A stretch of DNA of 34,043 nucleotides from CAZPDM01 sp964585305 (GCA_964585305.1 CAZPDM010000044.1:1-34043); one strand, 5' to 3'. Counted from the stretch's first letter, positions 23,687 to 33,545 are shown. Made by a program: numbers and translations. The notes: a model not told the origin generated them from the letters alone.

Positions 23687-26600
23687 ATTTATTTGCTAAT
23701 AATTCTTGGTATAAAGATTCAAGTGAGTTTATCATTTCACCAGGACTTTGGTAACGTTTTTGTGCCTTGTAGTCAATCATTGTTGTAACAACTTTAGCAA
23801 CACTATTAGGAACTGGGACAAGTTGTTGTATAGGAGTTGGCATTTTTTTAGTACGTACATCCAAAAGGAATTTTAGAAGTTCTTGTTTGCTATCTTTGTG
23901 AAGATCAATATAAGGAGGCATACCACAAAGCAATTGATAATATGTAGCACCCAAGCTATACATATCTGAACGGAAATCTACAATATTTCCTTCTTTAAGT
24001 CTTTCTGGTGAAAGATAGGGATAACTTCCAACAATAGTATCACGTTGAGTAATGACAACATCCATGACATCACTTCTGGCTTGAGCAATTCCTAAATCAA
24101 TGAGCTTAATTTCATCTTTTTGTGTAATTTGGATATTTTCAGGTTTGATGTCTCTATGTAATGTCTCGTTTTCCCACATATAAGCAAGTGCTCGTGCAGA
24201 ATGAAGAATAATTTTTGTTGCGTAAAGAGGAGCAATTATACCAGATTTGGAAGAATCCAAAATATCTTTGGCTGTTTGTCCTGGAAGATATTCCATAACC
24301 ATAAATAACTTACAGTACACACGGTTTGTATCTTGAATAGAAAGCTGTCGGAGATCATAGCCTTTTACAATATTAGGATGATTAAAACGGATGAGAGTGA
24401 TACCTTCTAATAAAAAACGGTTAATATCAGAAAGATTGCTAAATAGAGTAGTTTTAATTGCAACTTCAAGATTATCATTAAGACGTCTTCCACGAAATAC
24501 TTTCCCCATAGCACCATGGCCAACAAGTTCTTGTACTTCGTAGAACATACCAGATGTTCCAGATAAGATCGAGCCAGTTTTGACATCTTCATCTAAATGA
24601 TATTGTTGGGGTAAAACATTATCAAACATATCAAGTGGTTGTAATTGGTACGATTTATCTTTTGGAAAGGAAATCTTAAAACTACGCATTTTAGCTGGTG
24701 ATAGAGTTATGTTACTTGAAGTCCCACTAGCTTTACCCTTTTCTTCTGCTTTAATGCAAATGCGTTCTGTGGTGTCTGTTAAAATAAAGTTCTGACTACT
24801 TTGCCCATAGCCACGTGCAAATTGAATGGTTTCTTTCTGTGGAAATGATGGAGCGAAACGATGTACAATTTTGCTTTCTAAGGAAAAAGATATTTCATGT
24901 GGACCGTGATAAGTATGATCAGGTTCGCGATCTTTTGTTGCTACAAGTTTTACACTAAAAGGAACGCCTGCAATTTCCTGGTTATTATGTTCACTTTCAA
25001 TTTTAAATTCCCTTAGTTTTTCTAAAACTTGCGTTTTAGTAATAGCTTTAACTTCGAGAATATTATCGTATTCAGAATCTTTACCTTGAATAAGAATAGT
25101 TACTTCTGAGTACCCAATATGAGCATTTGCAGCAGCATCCAGGAAAAAATTCAAAACAAGTTCACTTTGGGCTAAAAGCATCGTACGATTTTGAGGATGA
25201 GGAATAATATTAAATTGAGGAGTTATATCATTATCAGCAGTTTTTAAAGATATTTTCACTGCAGTTAAAATAACTTTAGAGTCTCCAGTATTTTTTACTA
25301 TAAAACTTAATGGAATGCCTGTTGCACCTTGATAAAAAGACTCTGCTAGCTTGATATTATCTGCATTTAAAACAGCAGGCCTTGGCGCAATTGTAATTTC
25401 ATTACTTACAAAATCTTTATCTTGATAGGATGCAACCATCTGATCCACTAATGGAAGACTATTAACTTCCTCAATTACATAACAAATACCTAAGTTTGTT
25501 ATTTCTGCAATACCATTTTGGAATTGGCTTCGAGGAATAACATTCGTTGCTATATTTGCAAGACTTAGTTTTCCTTTTTTACTTTTACAATATAATTTAA
25601 CATCGCCTTGGAAATTATGTTGGATATTTCCAAATACATCATAAGCTGTTAAGATATTTTCTCCAGTAAAAGGAGAAAAATGTATTTGTTTTTCTGCGGC
25701 AACAAAATGGAATTTTCCAAATTCTCCTGGCAAAACAGAGATACCAATTAAAGAACCTGTAGTATTTGAATGTGGTTCTCTCACTTGCAATTCTACATTA
25801 TCTTGCGTTTGAAAAAGATAGAATTCTTTGGGAGAAATAGCTTTTCCTTTTGAAAAGGAAACTGTAAGATTTTCAGGGATAATTGGTAATTGATTATTTG
25901 GAGATGGTGTTGCATTACTCTTAAAAAAAATCTGATGGCTGCCTTCATAAGCAACATCAATTTCATTATCTAAAATTGCTGTGATATATAAAAAGAAAGG
26001 ACTCCCGGCTATTTCACGGTTATTATTTTCTGTAGCAATCTGAAAAACTCTTCCTGTTGCTTCTACATAAATGCTAAAAGGCATATCAGGTAAAGAAACT
26101 TTCTGATTACTGGCATTAGTGATATTAAGAGATATTTTTCCTAAAATTTTACCATACCCAATTTTTGCTCCCAATTGTACTTGATAAGCAACAGTTGTTA
26201 ATCCAGAAGGTATTTTTGCATTATTATCCCCAATACGATTGATTTGATAATCGCGATATACAGAATCCCCCTGATATAAGGATAGATTGATTTGCCCAAT
26301 AGAAATGGGATATGAACCACGATTGGTAATTTCCAATTGAATTTTAAAAGGACGTCCGGGAATAACCTTTTCTGGGACTTCTAATTTTTCGCAATTAACA
26401 AGAATAGGACTTGGGAGAATATGCACAGAATTACTAGAAAAAACTTTATTTTGATATAATACTTGTGCTTGTAAATTTGTAGGAAGTTTACTTTCATCTT
26501 GGCAATAAACATAAATTTCTTTGCTTGTTAGATCAATAACTCCATCTCGGAAATAATCTCCGCGCAAAGTACTTATTTTATTTCCTTGTGCATTAGCAAA

Positions 26601-29600
26601 ATAAACATAATCCTGTGAAAATTGTATTGTTAATTCACCTTGAAAGTTCTTTTTAACATTTCCAAAAACATCACTTATAACAATAGTATTTTGCCCGCGA
26701 AGTTGTTTGGTATTAGTAATTTCTGTATCTAGATGAATTTGCAAATTTACAGATGGATCATAATTTAGACGAATAGGTCCGGTGTGTCCTTGAGCGCGGC
26801 TTTCAGAATCCTTTACTTGAATAAAAGGGCTTTCTCCAGCATTAAAAAATTTAAACACTTGAGAAGTAGTTGCTTCGCCACGAATAAACGAAACAACCAT
26901 TCTATTAGGAATATTGGGAGTATGATTATTTACAGGTGTAGCATTACTAGCAAATTCAAGAGTATATTCTCCATGCAAGCTAGGATCTTTTTGTTGATTT
27001 TCGAGATAGGATGAAATCTTTACACTAAAAAGAGATCCTACTGTCTCTTGATTTTCATGTTCTGTGGTTACACGGAAAAATCTTTGTTTCGGCTCAATTT
27101 TCCATTGGAATTGTGTCGTTGTTTGCATAGGAATTTTGCTTTGACTATCGATACCGCTTACTTTTACTAAAACATCTGTTGTTCCAACAGGTGCTTTATT
27201 GCTTACTTTAACAGTATAAACAATCTGCAATGGAATACCTGCTGTTAGCACATTATTGTTGTTGGGATTTGTTTTAATTGAATAATATGTAGAAATATCT
27301 TCATTTTTATGGCCGAATGTAAATAAAACAGAAGATATATCAACTGTACGATCACCAAGATTTTCCAGTTCTATATAAATTGGATAATCTTCGCCGGATT
27401 GCTCAACTTCTTCCGGTGCGCTACATCTTACAATATTTAATTGGCCAGGGCGTGGTAAAATAGTAACAGGTTTACTCTGTGTTTTTTTATAATTGCATAT
27501 AAAAATAAATTCTTCTGAATCTGGTAAATTTGCTGCAACATGGCTATGATAGGAAATTTTTAAACTGTTTAAATCAGCAATCCCTTGTTGAAATATTGTC
27601 CCTGGAATAACATTAGTATTTTGTCCATCAATACGAATTTCGCCTCTTTTATGCGCAGGGACGATCTGACAATTTTGGTTGAAGTCTAAAATCAGATTTC
27701 CAAAGGAATCCATTGCCATAATTTGATTCGATTCGTCAAAACAATGAGAATTTATAAGCTCTGGCTGTAAAGTAATTAAGAAGAATTCTAATGCGCCTGG
27801 ACGAACTGCAAAATACCAGTCTTCACTTTTAGGGCCGCCAGCTTCTGGATCTCGAAAATTTAATATAGCATTTTCACTGGCATTTGTAAAAATAAAGCAA
27901 GGATTGGTTTTTCCAACACCTTCAATAAACTCAATATCCAATTTACTAGGAATTTGGCAAGGTGTATTATTCGGAGATTCTGTAGCTTGGTATTCACAAA
28001 TAATAGTATGTTTGCCAGAATATGTAAAATCTAAATTATCCTGCCAATATGTTGCAAGAGTAATTGCAAATGGAATTCCTGCTTCAATAGAAGATGTTGT
28101 GGATGGTTCAATTAAGCGGAATTCACGTCCTGATGGAACGATATTCCAACGGGCTTTTCCTACAGCCCTTCCATACCAGGCATTTACAGGATCGTAGGCA
28201 GATATTGTTACCTGACATTCAGTTTGACCAAAAGGGCATTGAGAATCAACTTCTATAATAATTGGAAGGCTAATTTTGCTGCCATTTGCAACAGACATAA
28301 TTTGCATTTGAGAAGGCTGTAATTTATAACAATTTTCTATTATGCTGTCACTTTGGATGAAGACGAATTTAAAATCGCTAGGATTTATTTTTAAATCAAA
28401 TTTGCTTTTATTACTAATTTCTAATGTTGCCTCGAAGCCTTCTCCACGTTCAATTGCTTCTGGAGTAATAAACTGTGATACAACAATTTGTATTGGAGTT
28501 GGTTCAATAAAAATACTTTCGCTGCATTCTTCATAATTTTGATAAGAAATAATAAATGAAACTTCTAAAGGTAAAAAATCTTTTGGTGGAGCATTATATG
28601 TTAAACTTAATCCAGTTAGATCTACCATTCCAGCCCGAAAAGAACTCGCGGGAATTACATTAGTTGTAGCATTTAAAAGTTCGATTTCTCCACGATTATT
28701 TGCAGGATGAATCCATATATCCTCTGCAAAATTTTCAATAATATTTCCATATTGATCTACTGCACGAATTATATTTTTTCCGTGAAAAGGGCAATGATCT
28801 GTTTGTGGAGATTGTAATTGAATGTCAAAATTATAAAAATCGTTAGGCAATGTTAAAATAGTTTCGCTAATACCTTTTGGTCCTCCAGGAACCATTTCAA
28901 TAGCACTGACTTGTAATTTATCTGTAGTATCATAGAGTGTAAAAAATTGTGGAGTTACAGCTGTTCCTTGTTGAAATATCAAATCTACATCTTTAGGAAG
29001 TTCTGGAGATGTATGCGGTGTTATAGTAGAATTATACTGAAATTCAATATGGTGTTGTCCTTCATAAGTAACATCTACTTCTCCATTAGGAAGACACGCC
29101 CATAGTTGCAATGTAAAAGGAACTCCCGCCTTTTCTTTAAATTCATTCATACTTTCTATAATGAAAATACGTTGGTAGCAAACTACCCATTGTAGCTCTG
29201 CCATGGCAACTTTGCTTGAATTATCTAATACGTCAACTCCCTCAATCTGTAGCATAAGAGTTGTTATTCCAGCAGGAGTATTTCCTAAAGAAGTAACAAT
29301 AAAATCAATAAAAATAGGTGCTTGATAATCCACATCTTGTGCTAAATTTTCGCTTGCTATTTGATAATAATCTGTAACATCTATCTGATCTTGAATAAAA
29401 GATGCTTTAAAACTTTTAATTTGTGCTGAGGTACCTGTATTAGTAAGTGTTATTCTTATTTTATTTTGTCCGCCCTGCTCCATTTGTTCATCGAATATCG
29501 CATCTGTGATACTTAATTGTGCAACATTTAAAATTGGGCTTTCTACTCCACAATTCCAACATTGATAAATACTTCCACGCAATTTTGCAGAAATATTCCA

Positions 29601-29768
29601 AGGAGTCTGACATTCCGGGCATTTTAATTCAATTCGTTTAGCTTCTTGTCCAAGAACCTTAGTAAATAACCCACAACGTGTACATCTCAACAGACGATCC
29701 ACATCACTTACAAAAGTTGTTAAAGGCATTTTACAATATCTGCAAGGGACTGTAATCTGGTCCTTCAT
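23685..29768 (-). CDS. Giant Ser/Thr protein kinase with zinc ribbons and ~346-aa repeats
   Basis: A 2027-aa protein. Two Cys4 zinc ribbons lie at the N-terminus (Cys9/12 with Cys29/32; Cys50/53 with Cys69/72). Next come five copies of a repeat of about 346 residues, starting near 197, 544, 892, 1237 and 1583 (the last one partial). Each opens with a block like REFxIxxExxNxEIAGxPF and contains NVIPxSxF, DxFGN and a CARDB/Ig-like segment with N-x-G (for example ISNKSKF, LENLGDRT, ITNRGSYP, VKNTGDSK). The C-terminal kinase domain (about 1738-2010) has VGHGAMGKVF, the lysine in VAIK, HRDIKPEN (about 1870-1877), DLG in place of DFG, and the SPE activation segment. There is no signal peptide or convincing membrane span. 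It probably acts in the cytoplasm as a scaffolded signalling kinase; the substrate is unknown. A TTGGAG site precedes the ATG. Confidence 0.88.
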   Translation of the reverse strand: MKDQITVPCRYCKMPLTTFVSDVDRLLRCTRCGLFTKVLGQEAKRIELKCPECQTPWNISAKLRGSIYQCWNCGVESPILNVAQLSITDAIFDEQMEQGGQNKIRITLTNTGTSAQIKSFKASFIQDQIDVTDYYQIASENLAQDVDYQAPIFIDFIVTSLGNTPAGITTLMLQIEGVDVLDNSSKVAMAELQWVVCYQRIFIIESMNEFKEKAGVPFTLQLWACLPNGEVDVTYEGQHHIEFQYNSTITPHTSPELPKDVDLIFQQGTAVTPQFFTLYDTTDKLQVSAIEMVPGGPKGISETILTLPNDFYNFDIQLQSPQTDHCPFHGKNIIRAVDQYGNIIENFAEDIWIHPANNRGEIELLNATTNVIPASSFRAGMVDLTGLSLTYNAPPKDFLPLEVSFIISYQNYEECSESIFIEPTPIQIVVSQFITPEAIERGEGFEATLEISNKSKFDLKINPSDFKFVFIQSDSIIENCYKLQPSQMQIMSVANGSKISLPIIIEVDSQCPFGQTECQVTISAYDPVNAWYGRAVGKARWNIVPSGREFRLIEPSTTSSIEAGIPFAITLATYWQDNLDFTYSGKHTIICEYQATESPNNTPCQIPSKLDIEFIEGVGKTNPCFIFTNASENAILNFRDPEAGGPKSEDWYFAVRPGALEFFLITLQPELINSHCFDESNQIMAMDSFGNLILDFNQNCQIVPAHKRGEIRIDGQNTNVIPGTIFQQGIADLNSLKISYHSHVAANLPDSEEFIFICNYKKTQSKPVTILPRPGQLNIVRCSAPEEVEQSGEDYPIYIELENLGDRTVDISSVLFTFGHKNEDISTYYSIKTNPNNNNVLTAGIPLQIVYTVKVSNKAPVGTTDVLVKVSGIDSQSKIPMQTTTQFQWKIEPKQRFFRVTTEHENQETVGSLFSVKISSYLENQQKDPSLHGEYTLEFASNATPVNNHTPNIPNRMVVSFIRGEATTSQVFKFFNAGESPFIQVKDSESRAQGHTGPIRLNYDPSVNLQIHLDTEITNTKQLRGQNTIVISDVFGNVKKNFQGELTIQFSQDYVYFANAQGNKISTLRGDYFRDGVIDLTSKEIYVYCQDESKLPTNLQAQVLYQNKVFSSNSVHILPSPILVNCEKLEVPEKVIPGRPFKIQLEITNRGSYPISIGQINLSLYQGDSVYRDYQINRIGDNNAKIPSGLTTVAYQVQLGAKIGYGKILGKISLNITNASNQKVSLPDMPFSIYVEATGRVFQIATENNNREIAGSPFFLYITAILDNEIDVAYEGSHQIFFKSNATPSPNNQLPIIPENLTVSFSKGKAISPKEFYLFQTQDNVELQVREPHSNTTGSLIGISVLPGEFGKFHFVAAEKQIHFSPFTGENILTAYDVFGNIQHNFQGDVKLYCKSKKGKLSLANIATNVIPRSQFQNGIAEITNLGICYVIEEVNSLPLVDQMVASYQDKDFVSNEITIAPRPAVLNADNIKLAESFYQGATGIPLSFIVKNTGDSKVILTAVKISLKTADNDITPQFNIIPHPQNRTMLLAQSELVLNFFLDAAANAHIGYSEVTILIQGKDSEYDNILEVKAITKTQVLEKLREFKIESEHNNQEIAGVPFSVKLVATKDREPDHTYHGPHEISFSLESKIVHRFAPSFPQKETIQFARGYGQSSQNFILTDTTERICIKAEEKGKASGTSSNITLSPAKMRSFKISFPKDKSYQLQPLDMFDNVLPQQYHLDEDVKTGSILSGTSGMFYEVQELVGHGAMGKVFRGRRLNDNLEVAIKTTLFSNLSDINRFLLEGITLIRFNHPNIVKGYDLRQLSIQDTNRVYCKLFMVMEYLPGQTAKDILDSSKSGIIAPLYATKIILHSARALAYMWENETLHRDIKPENIQITQKDEIKLIDLGIAQARSDVMDVVITQRDTIVGSYPYLSPERLKEGNIVDFRSDMYSLGATYYQLLCGMPPYIDLHKDSKQELLKFLLDVRTKKMPTPIQQLVPVPNSVAKVVTTMIDYKAQKRYQSPGEMINSLESLYQELLANK

Positions 29769-29791
29769 AAATTTTTCTCCAAGTCATCTCT

Positions 29792-29817
29792 TGTTCCCAC
29801 GCTTTTGCGTGGGAACA
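29792..29817. repeat. GTTCCCACGC palindrome
   Basis: An 11-bp perfect stem around a TTTT loop (TGTTCCCACGC / GCGTGGGAACA), G+C-rich against the AT-rich surroundings, in the gap between the two kinase genes. It has no U tract on the minus strand, so it is not a standard terminator. Similar palindromes are known to me as scattered intergenic repeats in unrelated bacteria; here only one copy is seen. Confidence 0.6.
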
Positions 29818-29872
29818 TCTTTTGAGGCATTTAGCAAATATAACAGTTTATGGCCTTTTCTATTTTTGAAGA

Positions 29873-30817
29873 CTAATATCTTACCTTTTCAGGAAATGTT
29901 TCCTTTAAATATTTTTCCAAACTTAAATTTGTTGGTCCATAGCCACCGTCGTACATATAATGCTCTAAATCAGAACACATCAGTTGAGCTGTTTGATAAC
30001 GTTGCTTTCGATCTCGACATAAAGAGTGTTGCAAAATTTCTTGAACACGTACTGGGACATCGGCTCTTCTTTTTTGTATAGGGATTACATCCTCACGAGT
30101 AATACGGTTGATCGTCATAATAGTTTTTTCATCTGCAAAAAGCATACTTCCTGTTAGCAATTCATAGAAGCATATTCCCAAAGAAAAAATATCAGAACGT
30201 GCATCAGTTTCTTGGAAAGAAGCTTGTTCAGGCGACATATAAGGAACTTTTCCATATAATACATCACCTTCTTTATTAAACATAACATCACGAGCTTTAG
30301 CAATTCCAAAATCTGTTAATTTTACTACACCTTCAAAAGATAACATTATATTTTTGGGAGAAACATCTCGATGGACTACGCCAAGCAATTCACCTTCTTT
30401 ATTGCGTTTGGTATGAGCATAGGCCAAAGCTCGGCAAACTCGGCTGACAATAAAACAAGCTAAATCAATTGGAACCATTTTTTTACGGTAGATATGGCGA
30501 TCAATAAATTCTTGTAGATTAACACCGTGAATATATTCCATAGCAATATAAAAACTATTTTGATACTTGCCAAGCTGATAAACTTGAGCGATATTTTCAT
30601 GCACTAAATCTGCTACCAGTTTAGCTTCTCCAATAAACATATCAACAAATTCGCGATCTCCAGCGACATCATCAATTAAAGTTTTAATTGCCATTGTTTT
30701 TTTAAAGCCTTCTGTACCAAGCTGAAGAGCTTCATAAACAGTCCCCATACCACCACTAGCAATTTTTCTTACTAATTGAAAACGATTCGAATCTTGAATT
30801 TCCATTAAATCTTGCAT
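29873..30817 (-). CDS. Ser/Thr protein kinase, single-domain
   Basis: A 314-aa soluble kinase of the bacterial eukaryotic-like (Pkn) type. The domain fills nearly the whole protein (about 13-290): the glycine loop IASGGMGTVYEA, MAIKTL with the catalytic lysine, HRDVSPKN (about 148-155), DFGIAK with the Mg-binding aspartate, YMSPEQ in the activation segment and DIFSLGICFYELLTG. All key catalytic residues are present. There is no membrane segment or sensor domain; 20-30 extra residues follow the C-lobe. The ATG follows GTGGAG. It is a probable operon partner of the giant kinase gene downstream on the same strand, with about 100 nt and a palindrome between them. It may act upstream of, or together with, the giant kinase. 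Confidence 0.95.
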   Translation of the reverse strand: MQDLMEIQDSNRFQLVRKIASGGMGTVYEALQLGTEGFKKTMAIKTLIDDVAGDREFVDMFIGEAKLVADLVHENIAQVYQLGKYQNSFYIAMEYIHGVNLQEFIDRHIYRKKMVPIDLACFIVSRVCRALAYAHTKRNKEGELLGVVHRDVSPKNIMLSFEGVVKLTDFGIAKARDVMFNKEGDVLYGKVPYMSPEQASFQETDARSDIFSLGICFYELLTGSMLFADEKTIMTINRITREDVIPIQKRRADVPVRVQEILQHSLCRDRKQRYQTAQLMCSDLEHYMYDGGYGPTNLSLEKYLKETFPEKVRY

Positions 30818-30859
30818 AATAATTCTCCACTAAAACAAAAACAATCTCCTTTTTCTACA

Positions 30860-30887
30860 AATATACCACTTTTTTAAACTCTGTCAA
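30860..30887 (-). promoter_or_regulatory. Promoter of the kinase gene(s)
   Basis: On the minus strand: consensus TTGACA (-35; plus 30882-30887), a 16-nt spacer and TATATT (-10; plus 30860-30865). It lies 43 nt upstream of the start codon of the smaller kinase and may serve both kinase genes. Confidence 0.65.
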
Positions 30888-31011
30888 GAATTCTTTAACG
30901 ATTATTTTAACGGAAAATCTTAACTTTATTGATAAATAGAAACTTTGTGTTTAGAAATTATATTGATTTTTATAAAAAAAATGCTATTCTAAAAAATATT
31001 TAATAGCTAAA

Positions 31012-31178
31012 TGGTCAGTCAACTAAGTCTTTGGACATTTAATTGAGCGAAATTGAACCCGCCGCTGCAATTTTTTTCTTTAAAGCCTTTATTTATAAGC
31101 GGCGGGTTAATTCCTACCATGCCTCTATGTACATGGGCTACTTAGTAAATTCTTAGTCCAAATACTTTTGACAAACCA
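31012..31178 (+). repeat. Structured ~167-bp dispersed repeat, copy C
   Basis: The best-preserved copy. Imperfect inverted ends: TGGTCAGTCAACTAAGTC at the left and the complement of TGGTTTGTCAAAAGTATT at the right, both continuing into TTTGGAC. The centre has an 11-bp perfect stem AACCCGCCGCT / AGCGGCGGGTT, extendable with one bulge, whose AT-rich loop holds GCCTTTATTTATA. A second hairpin CCATG / CATGG follows. No coding capacity is visible. The 404-nt gap holds this repeat, the kinase promoter and an otherwise featureless AT-rich stretch. Confidence 0.78.
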
Positions 31179-31220
31179 CTTACTCAAAAAAAGATTTAAT
31201 TCAAAAGGAAAATTATTTTA

Positions 31221-32096
31221 ATGAGCCTTTCTTTAGAAATTTTAAATAATCTATATGGCTTTTCATTGGCCAAATATGCTACATGGTTTTATTATAAACC
31301 AGATAATTTACTTTTCGATGCTGGAGAAGGTGTCAGTGTTGCTATGCGCAATATGATCTACGGAATAGATGCAGTTGTTATTTCTCATGGACATGGAGAT
31401 CATATAGCAGGCCTTCCAGGATTATTACGTTCTAGAGCATCTTCTATGGGTGATAAATTTAAACCCATGACAATTTATTATCCTAAAGAAGATCGTAGTA
31501 TTATTAAATTATATCGTTATATCAAAGAAACTGTTGGAAAATTAACATTTGAAATGGAATGGAAAGAAATTTCTTCTGGAGATAATATTACTCTTGCCTC
31601 CAACCGTATTCTTGTTCCCTTTGCAACAAATCATGGAGAAAATTGTTTAACTTTAGGGTATAAAATTGTTGAAAATCGTGTTCGACTCAAACCACAATAT
31701 CGAGAATTGAAACAAAGCGACCTTGTAAAAATTATTCAGCAAGAAGGAAAACAATCAGTCAGTGAAACATACAGCCATAATTTGTTATGTTTTTCTGGTG
31801 ATTCTATGGCACTTGATCCTAAAATATGCGAAAATGCCGAAGTTTTACTCCATGATTCTACTTTTCTAAATTCAGAAGATCGAGATGAAAATACCCATGC
31901 TACTGTATCAGAAGCTATTCAAGTTGCAATCCAAGCAAAAGTAGGAATTTTGGCGTTGTTTCATTTCTCGGCACGTTATCGCTATAATGAAGTAATTGAA
32001 ACAGTTGTCCAAACCGCTAAAAAAATGGGAGTAACATTTCCAATCTTCTTAATTTTTTCTACACCAGGAACAATAGTATTTAAAAAAGTTTGTTAA
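31221..32096 (+). CDS. Ribonuclease Z-like metallo-beta-lactamase fold protein
   Basis: A 291-aa cytoplasmic two-zinc hydrolase of the RNase Z/ElaC group, the family that cleaves the 3' trailer of tRNA precursors. Zn-binding motif SHGHGDH (residues 55-61, H-x-H-x-D-H) is present, with LPGLL after it. Later ligands are seen in NHGEN (His), FSGDS (Asp) and ALFHFSARY, the HxS-x-R-Y motif characteristic of RNase Z. The LLHDSTF and NTHATVSEAIQVA blocks also fit. The flexible arm typical of RNase Z is short or replaced by the region about 70-95. The ATG follows AAAGGAA. A tRNase Z role is the first choice; another phosphodiesterase of the same family is possible. Confidence 0.86.
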   Translation: MSLSLEILNNLYGFSLAKYATWFYYKPDNLLFDAGEGVSVAMRNMIYGIDAVVISHGHGDHIAGLPGLLRSRASSMGDKFKPMTIYYPKEDRSIIKLYRYIKETVGKLTFEMEWKEISSGDNITLASNRILVPFATNHGENCLTLGYKIVENRVRLKPQYRELKQSDLVKIIQQEGKQSVSETYSHNLLCFSGDSMALDPKICENAEVLLHDSTFLNSEDRDENTHATVSEAIQVAIQAKVGILALFHFSARYRYNEVIETVVQTAKKMGVTFPIFLIFSTPGTIVFKKVC

Positions 32097-32144
32097 AATT
32101 GCAGATAATTTCTTAGATTTAATAGTTTTTATTTTTGTTAAAAG

Positions 32145-33545
32145 TTATTCCTGAAATGTCCACTCGTTTTGTTTTTTTAATCTCTCTTCCAGTTTAAATT
32201 TTCTTAAGATTTCTATAACTTCCTTATCATTTTTATGTAAATAAGGCAGATTTTCGCGATTTGCCAATTCATATATTAGCAGGCTTACTACAGCAGCTGC
32301 TTCAGATAAATATTTTTTATTTACTTTATCAAAAGTATCTCCTATATCATGATAATAGCGAACGCTTTCTTCTGGTAAGTACCCAGAAACGCAAAAAGAG
32401 GGAATTCCCTTAAGAATAAAGGGAATATGATCGCTGCCCAGCCAAGGTTGGTTTACAACTCCATCTTTTAAATCAAATCCATCCATTTTTGAAAGAAGTT
32501 CTTGAAAAAAAGGAATAAATTCTTCAAACCCCATTACATTAAATCCTATTGGAGAACCCAGCATATCCATATTAACCATCGCAACAATATTATCTAATTC
32601 TAAATTATGTTTTTGGATGTAGGCTTTAGATCCCCAAAGTCCTAATTCTTCAGCATTAAACCATACAAATTCTATGCTAAGTTGATTTTGTCGATCGAGT
32701 TTTTTTAAAATGCGTGCGACATCATATAAAATGACTGAACCAATTCCATTATCAATTGCGCCCTGTCCTAAATCCCAGGAATCGAAATGAGCACCTAAAA
32801 CAATTTTTTTTTCTGTTTTCCCAGGAAGAAAAGCTATAAGGTTTGCAACTTCTATTGGTTTACAATAAGATTTTGTATGAATTCGAATATTAGGAAAAAT
32901 TGAATTTTTCAAAAGCCTTTCAAGCCATTTTCCCTCTTCAAAGCTAATTGCATAAGCAGGTATAGGACATGGAGTTCCTTGGAAATTTCCTGTACTAACT
33001 AAAATAAAGTTTCCGGGATTTTGATGCATAAAAATTATTGCTCTAGCTCCATATTTAGCAGCTATATCTATAGATTCAAATCGAAAAGGAGATGGTTTTC
33101 CTTTTGCTTGTAAAATAAGAACAACTTTATCTTTTACATCATGATTTTTATAGTTATCTTCAAATCCTTGCGCTATTCCTATAAGAGAACTTTCAAAGGG
33201 AGCATGACTTTGTGTATATCCTAAAGCAAATGCTCTAAGTTTTCGCTGCGTAGGAGAAACTATAGAAACTTCATCATCTTCTCTTATCCAGCCAGTCATA
33301 AAAAAGTTTTCCCGAATAGGATTATAGCCAAGTTTTTTTAAATCTTCTTGAAGAATTTGCATTGCTTTTTCATTTTTGGAGCTGCCTGCAAGTCTTCCTC
33401 CTGCCTCATCACAGATTCTTTGAAGTAGAGGATAGGAGAGGTTTTCTTTAAACGCATTACCTATAATAAAGTTATAATCTGCATCTTGAGAAAAAATTGC
33501 ATTCAATAAAAAACATATTGTTGATATTATTATAAAAGATTTCAT
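32145..33545 (-). CDS. Secreted M28-family metallopeptidase
   Basis: A 466-aa exported aminopeptidase/carboxypeptidase-type enzyme. A signal peptide (MKSFIIISTICFLLNAIFS) starts the mature gene. A PA-like domain lies at about 115-230 (VKDKVVLILQAKG ... YGARAIIFMHQ). The catalytic M28 domain follows with GAHFDSWDLGQGAIDNG (first His and Asp zinc ligands, about 253-265), FNAEELGLWGS (Glu-Glu, the base and a ligand), NMDMLGSP (Asp) and GSDHIPF (last His). This pattern is close to carboxypeptidase Q-like peptidases. The full two-zinc set is present. A longer in-frame start at 33635 would run through the repeat hairpin (33590-33632) and lose the signal peptide, so the ATG at 33545 is preferred. 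Confidence 0.9.
   Translation of the reverse strand: MKSFIIISTICFLLNAIFSQDADYNFIIGNAFKENLSYPLLQRICDEAGGRLAGSSKNEKAMQILQEDLKKLGYNPIRENFFMTGWIREDDEVSIVSPTQRKLRAFALGYTQSHAPFESSLIGIAQGFEDNYKNHDVKDKVVLILQAKGKPSPFRFESIDIAAKYGARAIIFMHQNPGNFILVSTGNFQGTPCPIPAYAISFEEGKWLERLLKNSIFPNIRIHTKSYCKPIEVANLIAFLPGKTEKKIVLGAHFDSWDLGQGAIDNGIGSVILYDVARILKKLDRQNQLSIEFVWFNAEELGLWGSKAYIQKHNLELDNIVAMVNMDMLGSPIGFNVMGFEEFIPFFQELLSKMDGFDLKDGVVNQPWLGSDHIPFILKGIPSFCVSGYLPEESVRYYHDIGDTFDKVNKKYLSEAAAVVSLLIYELANRENLPYLHKNDKEVIEILRKFKLEERLKKQNEWTFQE

Noticed and set aside
24407..24592. Small minus-strand frame inside the giant kinase gene
   Set aside because: It lies within the kinase domain coding sequence in another frame and has no features of its own.
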